Below, piece by piece: positions 52,408 through 60,984 of a stretch of 64,000 nt of DNA. The DNA is from CBDFGQ01 sp965247295 (GTDB lineage Bacteria; Chloroflexota; Dehalococcoidia; Lucifugimonadales; JAGWBF01), in assembly GCA_965247295.1 (NCBI GenBank), contig CBDFGQ010000001.1, positions 1 through 64,000 on the forward strand. The letters run 5' to 3'. Each line of letters starts with the position of its first letter. The first letter of the stretch is position 1. The notes below the pieces were generated by a model. That model saw only the letters and a list, made by a program, of their open reading frames with translations, made no database searches and had not been told where the DNA came from. The position numbers and the translations under genes are program-made.

Positions 52408-52581
52408 ATGGACGTGACTGGATCCGACGCGCAGGCAATTGCCAGCTGCCCCACCTGTGGCGGGGCTATGAATCGGGAGATCGACGGCTTTCGGGTCCCG
52501 CCGATGCCCCAGGTCTTCTGGTTCTGCACCGACGTGGACTGCGTGGATGGCGGCAGGAACCGGCTCTACCGTGGGGGCTAG
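52408..52581 (+). CDS. Small zinc-ribbon protein
   Basis: A 57-aa protein: SCPTCGGAMNREIDGF then FWFCTDVDC, four Cys positioned as a zinc ribbon. The ATG at 52408 has GGGGGGAA upstream; a longer frame from 52360 is possible. Isolated, no function assignable. Confidence 0.55.
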   Translation: MDVTGSDAQAIASCPTCGGAMNREIDGFRVPPMPQVFWFCTDVDCVDGGRNRLYRGG

Positions 52582-52617
52582 AAGGGGTCCGGAAAAGCCT
52601 GAAGGGCAATTGATCCA

Positions 52618-53535
52618 CTAGTGATAATGGCGGCGTAGCTCGGAGGCGTAGCTGGTGCCGACCCTAATGGAGTTCTGTTGCAGCCACTCGCTCAGCCTGG
52701 TGCGCCCTGTAGGGGGCGACTCGGAGACCAGCAGCCCGGCCATGAGTCCTCGGACCTCGTCTCTGGTCAACACCACGTCCCTGACCAGGTAACCCACCAG
52801 TCGTAAGAGGTATAGGGCCGGCCCGGGGGGTGAGTGAAGGATTTTGGCCCGGCTGTGCACCGTGTCCGCGACAAGCCGGACCAGCTGGTCGAAGGTATGT
52901 GTCTCAGGCCCCGCGACATCCATTACGCTGTTGCCGTCGGCATGACCGGCGCCCACGGCTATTTCGGCCAGGTCCTCCACATGTACCGGCTGGAGCCGAT
53001 ATTCCCCCGACCCGAAGGACAGGAACACCGGAAATCGCCGGAGGAACCAGGCGATATTGTTTATCAGGATGTCCTCTTTGCCAAAGACCACGGTGGGCCG
53101 AAGGATGGCGTATGTCATCCTGGAGCTCGCGATGTCTCGCTCAACGATGGCCTTGCCCCGGAAATAGGGTAGTGGTGAGTCCTCCGAGGCGTTGCTTATG
53201 CTGATGTGCACTATCCTGCGCACACCCGCCGTTTCCGCGGCTTCGATGAGGATTTTTGTATTCTGTACGGCCTTTTCGAATGTGACCTCGCCGTAGGGGA
53301 AGCGCACCCAGTAGGTGTTGTACAGCGTGGTGGCCCCTTCCAGGGACCTAGCTAGCGCGCTGGGGCATCCGAAGTCCAGGGGCGCCACCTGCACCGCGTC
53401 GCCGAAGGGATTGTCGCGTTGGGGATGCCCGGTAAATGTCCTGACCCTTTCCCCCATTGCGAGCAACTGCTTGGCTATGTACTTGCCGGAATACCCGAAG
53501 GCTCCCGTTACCACGTTCAACTCCGGGTTGTCCAA
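52618..53535 (-). CDS. NmrA/NAD-dependent epimerase-like protein
   Basis: A 305-aa Rossmann-fold protein. VTGAFGYSGKYIAKQLL is the cofactor loop, then VRRIVHISISNASEDSPLPY, YAILRPTVVFG and QPVHVEDLAEI. It matches atypical SDRs of the NmrA/complex I NDUFA9-like type rather than a specific sugar epimerase. It lies on the minus strand with the membrane protein and methyltransferase genes (53552-55068), spacing suggesting an operon. Confidence 0.8.
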   Translation of the reverse strand: MDNPELNVVTGAFGYSGKYIAKQLLAMGERVRTFTGHPQRDNPFGDAVQVAPLDFGCPSALARSLEGATTLYNTYWVRFPYGEVTFEKAVQNTKILIEAAETAGVRRIVHISISNASEDSPLPYFRGKAIVERDIASSRMTYAILRPTVVFGKEDILINNIAWFLRRFPVFLSFGSGEYRLQPVHVEDLAEIAVGAGHADGNSVMDVAGPETHTFDQLVRLVADTVHSRAKILHSPPGPALYLLRLVGYLVRDVVLTRDEVRGLMAGLLVSESPPTGRTRLSEWLQQNSIRVGTSYASELRRHYH

Positions 53536-53551
53536 GGGATGAACTCTCCCG

Positions 53552-54292
53552 CTAAGAATTAGGTAGACGCAGGGCCAGGAGACTCACCGCCAGCAGGAGG
53601 ATTGTGAGGCTCATGAGAAGCAACGCTCGCTCGGCCGCCGAGACCAGCTTCCCACTATCCAGCTTTATCCGGCGGCCGTCGGCCATCTCCATTACCCCAA
53701 CTATGTCCACAGCCTGCCTGCGGACGGTGCGTACGTGAGTGCTAAGGGTCCGCTGGGCGAGGCTCAGGGCGAAGCACCCGCAGCCCATGAGTACCGCTTC
53801 CACACTCAGGCTCAGGGCGTTTATCCAGTAGGAGGTCAGCACTGGGAAGGCACCCCACCCACAGGCGAACCAGAAATCGGAGTGGAACCTGTTGCGCCAT
53901 AGGCCAAGATTGTATCCCACGGCGATGAACCCGCCAAAGGCCACGAAAGGCAACAGCCACAGCGTTACGACCAGTCCGGCCGCGATGCCCATTGCCATTG
54001 CGGTACCTATGGATACGACTGCCAGGCCGGCGAGGGTCCGTCGGGGGATCCCCGTACCCAGGGGGCGGCCGTTGAGCTCGTCCAGCGCGTGTGAGCCTAT
54101 TCCCACGGCGAGGAAGAAGGCCAGCAGGGTGCCCACGAGCCTGTCCAGGTGGACCGAAGGCGCTATGGCTGCGCCAAGGACTACGTAGCTCAGATGCCAG
54201 AGGGTGTAGGGGGTGTGTAGTAGGTTAACGTAATCCTTCCACCTGTTGGTGGAAGTCAGAGCATAGAACGCGGGAGCCATCGCAGGTTTCAC
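53552..54292 (-). CDS. UbiA-like integral membrane protein
   Basis: A 246-aa protein with six to eight hydrophobic segments. HALDELNGRPLGTGIPRR sits where UbiA prenyltransferases have NDxxDxxxD and has some of the expected acidic/Arg residues (DELNGRPLGTG), but without the full motif. The neighbouring SAM methyltransferase and NmrA-like gene would fit lipid or quinone modification. I call it UbiA-like with low certainty; it could be another transporter-like protein. Confidence 0.55.
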   Translation of the reverse strand: MKPAMAPAFYALTSTNRWKDYVNLLHTPYTLWHLSYVVLGAAIAPSVHLDRLVGTLLAFFLAVGIGSHALDELNGRPLGTGIPRRTLAGLAVVSIGTAMAMGIAAGLVVTLWLLPFVAFGGFIAVGYNLGLWRNRFHSDFWFACGWGAFPVLTSYWINALSLSVEAVLMGCGCFALSLAQRTLSTHVRTVRRQAVDIVGVMEMADGRRIKLDSGKLVSAAERALLLMSLTILLLAVSLLALRLPNS

Positions 54293-54339
54293 CGATATCC
54301 CTCCCCGGTGAAGTGGCCCGACCTGCTCGGGCCCTGGTC

Positions 54340-55068
54340 TCAGGTACCGGTCTCAGGTGACTTGGTGCCCCACATGACGACGGCCCCACCCAGGGATAGG
54401 ACCTTTGCCTGGACATCCCGGACACCGACCTGTTCCCACATCTGCTGAATACGCTCGACGGTGTAGAAGCGACAGTACCGGGATATGCTGGGGCCCAGAA
54501 ATGTGCCTACCTCCCTCCAGCCCGGTGAGACGAAACGAGTCGCTATGGGGAGTACCCTACACGCGAAGGCGTACCAGGCCACCCGGACGATCCGGTTTTG
54601 GGGCAGCCCAAACTCCAGGGATACCATCTGTCCGCCGGGTTTCAGGACCCTCGAAATTTCGCTCAAAGTTGCCTGAGGGTCTTCAACGTACCGCAACAAA
54701 AAGGTGAAACACACGGCGTCAAGGGAGGCGTCGGGGATGGGGAGGCTCTCCGCCCTGCCCTTCAGCAGGTGGACGTCCTTCTCCAGTCCGGCCCTGTGGA
54801 CGTTGTGCCCGGCCTGGCGCAGCATCTCCCCGCTCAGATCGACCCCCACTACCCGGCACCCGTAGGACCGCGATAACTGAATGGCCACCCCGGCCGTCCC
54901 GGTGCACAGGTCCAGCACCGTGTCTCGGGCGGCTAGGTTCATGCGAGAGGTCAGATAGCGTCTCCATCTTCCGTACTGAAGGAATGAGTACAGGTCGGCG
55001 TACACGTCGTACTTGCCCGCGATCCCGTCGAAGAGCCAGCGCGCGTGCCTGTTTGGATTACCATTCAT
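54340..55068 (-). CDS. Class I SAM-dependent methyltransferase (UbiE/Cfa-like)
   Basis: A ~242-aa methyltransferase: HARWLFDGIAGKYDVYADLY, LDLCTGTAGVAIQL (SAM loop), VGVDLSGEMLRQAG, and RVLKPGGQMVSLEF are typical of UbiE/MenG-like enzymes. A second MenG at 35389 suggests this one acts on another quinone or lipid. I use ATG at 55068, immediately preceded by AGGAG; an earlier start at 55098 is possible. Confidence 0.8.
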   Translation of the reverse strand: MNGNPNRHARWLFDGIAGKYDVYADLYSFLQYGRWRRYLTSRMNLAARDTVLDLCTGTAGVAIQLSRSYGCRVVGVDLSGEMLRQAGHNVHRAGLEKDVHLLKGRAESLPIPDASLDAVCFTFLLRYVEDPQATLSEISRVLKPGGQMVSLEFGLPQNRIVRVAWYAFACRVLPIATRFVSPGWREVGTFLGPSISRYCRFYTVERIQQMWEQVGVRDVQAKVLSLGGAVVMWGTKSPETGT

Positions 55069-55155
55069 CTCCTGACCAGTGTAGCACAGGACGCGCACCT
55101 CTCCGAACTACTCCCAACCTGCCCCCGCCCCCTTGATGTGGGAAGGGTAGGCCTG

Positions 55156-55174
55156 CCCTGAGACTGTCGAAGGG
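55156..55174. repeat. Short dispersed repeat (R3)
   Basis: CCCTGAGACTGTCGAAGGG lies before the mug gene. See the copy at 25983-26001 for the family. Confidence 0.5.
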
Positions 55175-55196
55175 ATGGGGGTCTCAATCCTCTCCC

Positions 55197-55790
55197 ATGC
55201 CCTCTGCTATACTTGGCGGAAAGGATGGCGACACGCCGCGGATGGACATAGTGGATATGGCAACGCTGCCTGATTACCTCAGGGAAGGCCTGGAGATCGT
55301 CTTTATAGGCATCAATCCCTCGACCATCTCGGCCAGAGAAGGTCACTACTTCGCCAACCCACGCAATCGCTTTTGGGATGCATTCAACCGCTCCGGCCTG
55401 GTGGACGTACAATTTTCGCCAGAGCTGGACCACACGCTGCCGGACTATGGAATAGGGTTCACCGATCTGGTGAAACGCCCCACGCCCCAGGCCCATCACC
55501 TCACCGCCGCCCAGTACCGCCAGGGTGCCCTGGCCCTGAAGGTAAAGCTGGATACCTACCAGCCCCTAATCGCCTGCTTTCACGGCCTGACGGCATACGG
55601 TCAATACCTAAAATTTGCGGATGGGGTAAAGGGGAAATCGTCTCTGGGCCTTCAGGTGCGGTCCGCCGGCAGGTCGCGGGTCTTCGTGGTGCCCAACCCC
55701 AGCCCCGCCAACGCCCGGTTCTCCTTGGAGGACCTGGCGGGCTGGTACCGTCAGCTAAAGGCGGTCCGGGATGAGCTGCGTGGTGGCTGA
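55197..55790 (+). CDS. mug: Mismatch-specific uracil/thymine-DNA glycosylase (Mug/TDG family)
   Basis: A 197-aa DNA repair glycosylase removing uracil or thymine from mismatches. VFIGINPSTISAREGHYFAN is the first active-site motif (GINPxxxS..GHYF) and VVPNPSPANARFSL the second. Its neighbour is the divergent methyltransferase. Start is uncertain: ATG at 55197, or a later ATG at 55242, both without a good SD. Confidence 0.85.
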   Translation: MPSAILGGKDGDTPRMDIVDMATLPDYLREGLEIVFIGINPSTISAREGHYFANPRNRFWDAFNRSGLVDVQFSPELDHTLPDYGIGFTDLVKRPTPQAHHLTAAQYRQGALALKVKLDTYQPLIACFHGLTAYGQYLKFADGVKGKSSLGLQVRSAGRSRVFVVPNPSPANARFSLEDLAGWYRQLKAVRDELRGG

Positions 55791-55878
55791 TTGTTAGGGG
55801 AATGTTCTACCACATGGCTGTGGATGAAGGTGTCGAACTCCGGCCACGAACCAAGAAGGTGTTGGCGTAGCGCTTCCG

Positions 55879-56958
55879 TCAATAGTGGCGCAGGATTTCG
55901 TAGAGCGTGGTGCGCTGGGCAGGGACGAAGCCTGCGTCGCGGATGATGTCGGTCACCTCTTCGACGGTGGTGCGGTTGTAGAAGCCGGCTTCCTGCATTA
56001 CGTTCTCGTCGAAGAGGGTGCCGCCGAAGTCGTCGCCACCGAAGTGCAGGGCTACCTGCCCTGTCTTCTTCCCCTCGGAGAACCAGGAGGCCTGTATATG
56101 CTGAAAGTTGTCCAGGTAGATGCGTGACAGGGCGATCATCCTCAGGTACTGGTTCGGCCCCGCCAGCCTCTTCACTCTGGATGCCAGGGCAGTATTCTCC
56201 GCCTTGTAGCTCCACGGGATAAAGGCGGTAAACCCGCCGGTCTCGTCCTGTAGGGCCCGCACGTGTTCCAGATGCTCGATAATGTCCTCGTCTTCCTCCA
56301 GGTGCCCATACATCATGGTGGCGGTGGTGCGGTAGCCGAGGGAGTGGGCTTCCCGGTGCACTACGGTCCAGTCGTCCACCTTTCCCTTGGGGAAGAGGCG
56401 GCTTAACTTGTATTTCACCCTGTTGGAAAGGACCTCCGACCCACCGCCGGGTATGGTTTTCAGGCCCGCACTCTGAAGCTCCTGGAGCACCTCCCTCACT
56501 GAGTGGTCCGAGACCTGGGACATCTTCATGATCTCCGGAGCGGAGAAGAAGTGGGGGTGAATCTGGGGGAAGCGGCACCTTGTCTCGTGCACCAGGTCCA
56601 CGTAATACTCCAGGGGAAGCTTTGGGTTCAGGCCTCCCTGGAGCAGAACAGTGGTCACGCCCTTGGACGCCGCCTCGCCCATCATCTCCATCATCTTGTC
56701 GATGGGGTGGGTGTAGGCCTCGGGGCTCTTTTCCGTTCGATAGAAGGCGCAGAAGGTGCAATAGGCGTCGCAGACGTTGGTGTAGTTCAGATTTGTGTCT
56801 ACGACAAAGGTCACTACCCGTTCCGGGTTATGGCGGTACCTGAGCGTCTGGGCCAGGGGCGCGAGGTCGAGCAGGCTGGCATGGCGTAGAAGGTACAGTC
56901 CCTCCTCGCCGGTTACCCGTTCCCCCTCCTGGACCTTGGCCCGGATGTGTTCCAGCAT
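55879..56958 (-). CDS. mqnC: Dehypoxanthine futalosine cyclase MqnC
   Basis: A 359-aa radical SAM enzyme of the futalosine menaquinone pathway. The cluster motif is CDAYCTFCAFY (CxxxCxxC), then LLQGGLNPKLPLEYY, IPGGGSEVLSNRVK and ETGGFTAFIPW. ATG at 56958 overlaps the mqnA stop (TGATG), so translation is coupled. MqnC closes the ring to form cyclic DHFL. Longer in-frame forms are not real. Confidence 0.94.
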   Translation of the reverse strand: MLEHIRAKVQEGERVTGEEGLYLLRHASLLDLAPLAQTLRYRHNPERVVTFVVDTNLNYTNVCDAYCTFCAFYRTEKSPEAYTHPIDKMMEMMGEAASKGVTTVLLQGGLNPKLPLEYYVDLVHETRCRFPQIHPHFFSAPEIMKMSQVSDHSVREVLQELQSAGLKTIPGGGSEVLSNRVKYKLSRLFPKGKVDDWTVVHREAHSLGYRTTATMMYGHLEEDEDIIEHLEHVRALQDETGGFTAFIPWSYKAENTALASRVKRLAGPNQYLRMIALSRIYLDNFQHIQASWFSEGKKTGQVALHFGGDDFGGTLFDENVMQEAGFYNRTTVEEVTDIIRDAGFVPAQRTTLYEILRHY

Positions 56959-57719
56959 CAGCCGGCCTCTGGGCGGTCCAGTGACTCCACCATTCCTTTG
57001 AACAGGTCCATGGACTTTAACTCGCTGACGCCGGCCCAGTAGCGGAACCCCTGGAAGTACTCCACGATCTCCTTGGGGCTCATGCGCACGTCCCCGCGCA
57101 TTTCGCCTATGACATTCATGTGCTCCAGCCCCTCGTCCACACAGGAGTATAGAACGTTCTCGAGGTAGCTGGCCCGCTTTGGGCTTATGTCCCGGTGAAT
57201 GGCCCAGACGGCGAATACAAAGGGAGACTTGGTCCAGCGGTACCACTCCTCCCCCAGATCGTGCCGGTAGGGGTAAGAGGGCACCCCATAGCGGCGGCGC
57301 AGGGCCTCGTCGCCAATGAGAAGGATGGCGTCGTTGGGATCGTTCAGGGAGACGTAGCTTGCCGGTTTAATTTTGTATTTTAGGGTCAGCAAGACCTCCA
57401 GAAGGCGGCGGGACGTGGAGGTCTCGCTGGTTATCCCCAGGGTAGCCCCTTCCAGGTCTTGGATCGGACGCTTGGAGTACAGTAGGATGCTCCTGGACTT
57501 GTCGAGGGTGGAGATACAGAACTGCCCCAGACGGTTGAATCGGTTCTCCAGGCCCCAGTAGTCCACCACCGGCACGGGGCCCGCATCGATCTCTCCCTCT
57601 CTGGCCGCCCTGGTTAGCTCGCTGGGCACCAGGGGTTTGAGCTCCAGATCGTCGCGGACCATACTGTAATAAAAAGGCTCCGAGTTGAGGTACGGTATCC
57701 TACCTACTCTAATTTTCAT
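56958..57719 (-). CDS. mqnA: Chorismate dehydratase MqnA
   Basis: A 253-aa periplasmic-binding-protein-like enzyme removing water from chorismate, the first futalosine-route step. VGRIPYLNSEPFYYS, IDAGPVPVVDYW, SRSILLYSKRPI and GDEALRRRYGVPSYPYR-like DEALRR..GVPSY are family signatures. It overlaps mqnE by 11 bases and mqnC by one. Confidence 0.94.
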   Translation of the reverse strand: MKIRVGRIPYLNSEPFYYSMVRDDLELKPLVPSELTRAAREGEIDAGPVPVVDYWGLENRFNRLGQFCISTLDKSRSILLYSKRPIQDLEGATLGITSETSTSRRLLEVLLTLKYKIKPASYVSLNDPNDAILLIGDEALRRRYGVPSYPYRHDLGEEWYRWTKSPFVFAVWAIHRDISPKRASYLENVLYSCVDEGLEHMNVIGEMRGDVRMSPKEIVEYFQGFRYWAGVSELKSMDLFKGMVESLDRPEAG

Positions 57720-58806
57720 ATATGCGTACCACGTTATAGAGTGCGTCCCGCTCTACCGGGATTTTTTGGGCGTCCCTGATGAGGTTGCACATTCGCTCCC
57801 TGGCCAACCCCGCCGGGCTGGCAGCCTTGGCGGCGTGCGCTATCCGCTCTTTCCCGATAGTACCGTCTAGGTCGCTGGCACCGAAGTTAAGTCCCACGGC
57901 GGCCGTCTCCTCGGTGATCATGACCCAGTAGGCCTTGATGTGGGGGAAGTTGTCGAGAATCAGCCTTGCGGAGGCGATGGTCTTAAGGTCCTCAATGGCG
58001 GACGCTTGCCTGGGGACCAGATGGGTATCTCCTACTTGATACTCCAGGGGGATAAAGGCCAGGAACCCACCCGTCTCGTCCTGTAGCTCCCTCAGGCGCA
58101 TCATGTGCTCTACCCTCTCCTGGTAGGTCTCGATGTGGCCGTACAGGAGGGTCGCGTTGGAGGGGATGCCCATACTATGGGCCAGCCGGTGGATCTCCAG
58201 CCATCTGTCGGCGTTGTTCTTGCCCCGGTACAGGAGCCGGTGCACCCGGTCCGAGAAGACCTCTGCCCCACCGCCGGGCATTGACTGGAGCCCTGCCTCT
58301 TTGAGGCGGGCCAGGGACTCATCCGGAGGGAGCCGCCACCTGCGGTAGAAGTAGTCTATCTCCGACGCCGTAAAGGCCTTTATCTGCACACTGGGGAACT
58401 GTCGGTGGATGGTGCTGACTATCTCCTCGTATTTCTCGAAGGGCCAGTCGGGGTGGTGGCCGCCCACCATGTGCACTTCCCTGGTGTCTTCGTCCACGTG
58501 TTCCAGAATCTCTTCCATGCTCATCTCATAGGCGTCCGGGTCGCCCTTTTTCTTGGCGAAGTCGCAGAAACTGCACGAGAGCACGCAGATGTTGGTGGGG
58601 TTGAGGTGACGGTTTAGCACGAAGTAGACCCTGTCGCCATCCCGCTGGACCTTGACGTGTTCCGCCATGCGACCCAACGCAGCCAGGTCGTCCGTCTCCA
58701 TGAGTCGTATGCCGTCTTGCAGGGATAATCGCTCTTGGCCCAGGACCTTCTCCCATATAGGAATCAGGCCCGCGTCCATAAATGCTATCCCCTCTGCTAT
58801 ATGCAT
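57709..58806 (-). CDS. mqnE: Aminofutalosine synthase MqnE
   Basis: A 365-aa radical SAM enzyme joining chorismate-derived 3-enolpyruvoylbenzoate to SAM adenosine. The 4Fe-4S motif is CVLSCSFCDFAKKKGD (CxxxCxxC), then VHMVGGHHPDWPFEKYEE, which is MqnE-specific, and SMPGGGAEVFSDRVH. First gene of the minus operon mqnEAC. Confidence 0.94.
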   Translation of the reverse strand: MHIAEGIAFMDAGLIPIWEKVLGQERLSLQDGIRLMETDDLAALGRMAEHVKVQRDGDRVYFVLNRHLNPTNICVLSCSFCDFAKKKGDPDAYEMSMEEILEHVDEDTREVHMVGGHHPDWPFEKYEEIVSTIHRQFPSVQIKAFTASEIDYFYRRWRLPPDESLARLKEAGLQSMPGGGAEVFSDRVHRLLYRGKNNADRWLEIHRLAHSMGIPSNATLLYGHIETYQERVEHMMRLRELQDETGGFLAFIPLEYQVGDTHLVPRQASAIEDLKTIASARLILDNFPHIKAYWVMITEETAAVGLNFGASDLDGTIGKERIAHAAKAASPAGLARERMCNLIRDAQKIPVERDALYNVVRIYEN

Positions 58807-59087
58807 CGGACTTACATGTATCCTTCTAGCCCTGGCGTTGGAACTCGGCTACGTCGGTGGCAGGTACGGGTGTGCTCGAGGGTGAAATGGGGTTGTCCCC
58901 AGAGAGGATTGTAGGCTGCTCCTTCCATCGTGTCAAGGCGCAGCGATATCTGGAGGAGCCCTGCAGGACCTTGGGCCGGGCCATCCCTCAACGGTTGAAT
59001 TCACCTTGACGCTGCACAAGTGGGACCATAAGATTGTGCTGGGGAGGCCCTCCCATTGCGTTCGCCACCATTGAGCAGGCTGATGAT
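58807..59087. other. Intergenic region between mqnE and the sigma-factor gene
   Basis: About 280 bases without a gene. A divergent promoter pair is expected here but no hexamers stood out. TTGACGCTGCACAAG lies near 59007. Confidence 0.35.
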
Positions 59088-59275
59088 AAATGGAGTGTGC
59101 AGAGGGGCGAAGCCCCTTTGCCGGGAGTCTGAGAGCCTGCCCTGATCTTGCCGAAGGGGTGCTCCTCAGATACGAATTGCCTCCCTTCCTGCCAGGAACG
59201 GGACCAGGTCCGATGAGGATTCGCTCATCGAGACTCGCGACTTGGTCGATGGGGATGGTCGAAGGGTGTTTCAGC
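59088..59275. repeat. Dispersed repeat R1, copy 2 (longer)
   Basis: The GTGTGCAGAGGGGCGAAGCC opening matches the copy at 43949. An R3 motif (59140-59158) is embedded, then CAGATAC, CTTCCTGCCAGGAAC and GATGGTCGAAGGG follow as in copy 1. It runs into the 5' end of the sigma-factor frame, making that gene's upstream residues suspect. Confidence 0.65.
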
Positions 59276-59944
59276 GCCTCGCTAGGGTACGACGGGCAAT
59301 CTGATACTCGGATTAAAAGGGAACTACCTACGGAACTTCAATGTAAGAACCACACGACGCTCGCGGTGGAGGACCGGGCCGGGCAACGGTACTGCTATAA
59401 CTGTATCATAGAGACACACCAGACCCGTGCCCAGAATTTGGCCCTTCGCATGCTTGGCGACTGGGCGACGGCGGAAGATGCTACCCAGGAGGCTTTCCTT
59501 GCCGGCTACAGGGCCTTCCCAGGCTTTCGCGGTGAAAATCTCCGGGCTTGGCTTCTGAGAATCGTCGCCAACACCTGCCGCGACATGCTTCGTGCCAGAA
59601 AGTCTCGCCCCAGCATATCGCTGGACTTTTCGCCCCTGAATCCGGACGAACCGGACAGTCCGGCCATTGACCTGCCTGGGTCGGAGGAGTCCCCGGAGGA
59701 CTACACGGTACGGCGCGAGCTGGGAAGGGTTATACAGGAGGGGCTCCTCGCACTGCCAGAAGAGCGTCGGCTGGCGGTGGCCCTCGTCGATGTCCAGGGG
59801 TTCAGCTACGAGGAGGCTGCCCAAGTAATGAATTGTTCGTTGGGCACCGTCAAGTCCCGCATGGCCAGGGGCCGCGCGGAGATGCGGGACTTCCTTCAGC
59901 GACATAGGGAACTTTTACCCGGTCAGTTCCGTCAGGACAAATAG
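59255..59944 (+). CDS. ECF-type RNA polymerase sigma factor
   Basis: A sigma-70 family extracytoplasmic-function regulator. Region 2 reads RAQNLALRMLGDWATAEDAT and EAFLAGYRAF, FRGENLRAWLLRIVANTCRD; region 4 reads LPEERRLAVALVDVQGFSYE and GTVKSRMARGRAEMRDFL. Conserved homology begins near residue 35 of the longest credible form. The start is uncertain because the repeat R1 runs into the 5' end; ATG at 59255 or GTG at 59366 are candidates. The anti-sigma gene follows by four bases. Confidence 0.82.
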   Translation: MVEGCFSASLGYDGQSDTRIKRELPTELQCKNHTTLAVEDRAGQRYCYNCIIETHQTRAQNLALRMLGDWATAEDATQEAFLAGYRAFPGFRGENLRAWLLRIVANTCRDMLRARKSRPSISLDFSPLNPDEPDSPAIDLPGSEESPEDYTVRRELGRVIQEGLLALPEERRLAVALVDVQGFSYEEAAQVMNCSLGTVKSRMARGRAEMRDFLQRHRELLPGQFRQDK

Positions 59945-59948
59945 GGAC

Positions 59949-60902
59949 ATGAGGCTTTTGCGCAAAAAGGGTGACCACAGGAGTCTGGAGACCCTCTCCG
60001 AGTACCTGGACGGACGCCTCTCGGGCCGCGAGTTGGAGGACTTGGAACGGCACCTCGAGGCGTGCTCCATGTGTGGGGAGGAGCTCGAGTCCCTGCAATT
60101 TACCGTCGGACTTCTCAGAAGAGTGCCGATGGCGGAGCCTCGCCGTATATTCACCCTGGGAGAGGCGCCCTCACCAGCCCCGGTGAGGCGTGAAATGAGG
60201 GTGCCCGCCTGGGCGTACGGCGCCGCCGCATCGGTGGTCGTGCTCTTCTTTGCGGCGGTGCTTTCGGCGGACCTGGGCGGTGTGCTGGCCCAGGACGTGT
60301 CTGTACCTGAGGCCCCGGTGGAGGCAGCGGCCCCAGCGGCGCCAGAGGGCCTGAGGACGGAAGTGGTCAGAGAGACGGAAGGAGTCGTGATAGAGAAGGA
60401 AGTCGTCATAGAGCAAGAGGCTGTGGAGACTGAAATGTCGGCCCCTTCCGAAGTCGGTGTCTCCCAGGCCGCGGCTACTCCTGCCGTGGCTGCTGCTGAA
60501 ATGGCGCAGGATGCCGCTCCGGTCGCGATGGCACCACCGCCCGAGGTGGCTCCCGTTGCGCCGGAGGCCGTGGAGGAAGCCGTCGCCCTACCTGCCCCTG
60601 AACTGGCAGAGGCGACTGCCGAGGTCGAAAGTACCGCCTCCGAGGCAGCTACCGCAGCGGGCGTTCCCGCCGAAGCGCCCTTCCCGACTCCCGCCGCCGG
60701 AGTGCTGGAGCCGGCCGACAGTGCCGTGCCTGCGCCCGTGGGGGACCAGGTGGCCGAGCCTACTCCACCTGAAGAGGCCATGGAGTCTACACCGGCTTTC
60801 TGGCGTGTCCTGGAGGGTGTGCTGGGTGCCGTAGCCCTACTCGTTGTGGCGGCTGCTATCTGGCGGCTACGGCGTCGTGGCGGGCGCGCCGTGTCTCGAT
60901 AG
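59949..60902 (+). CDS. Zinc-binding membrane anti-sigma factor
   Basis: A 317-aa protein with an N-terminal ZAS domain (EYLDGRLSGRELEDLERHLE, then HLEACSMCGEE giving HxxxCxxC), a transmembrane helix at about 86-107, a ~170-residue Pro/Ala/Glu-rich extracytoplasmic stretch, and a second hydrophobic helix at 284-303. It should hold the upstream sigma factor at the membrane until signalled. The second transmembrane helix after a low-complexity linker is unusual for the family. Confidence 0.82.
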   Translation: MRLLRKKGDHRSLETLSEYLDGRLSGRELEDLERHLEACSMCGEELESLQFTVGLLRRVPMAEPRRIFTLGEAPSPAPVRREMRVPAWAYGAAASVVVLFFAAVLSADLGGVLAQDVSVPEAPVEAAAPAAPEGLRTEVVRETEGVVIEKEVVIEQEAVETEMSAPSEVGVSQAAATPAVAAAEMAQDAAPVAMAPPPEVAPVAPEAVEEAVALPAPELAEATAEVESTASEAATAAGVPAEAPFPTPAAGVLEPADSAVPAPVGDQVAEPTPPEEAMESTPAFWRVLEGVLGAVALLVVAAAIWRLRRRGGRAVSR

Positions 60903-60984
60903 GTACCGGGAACATTTCCTCGCCATTGTACGTCTCTATCTATAGGAGACTCACACTGATTCCCAATTAAAGGAGAGGTGCGAC

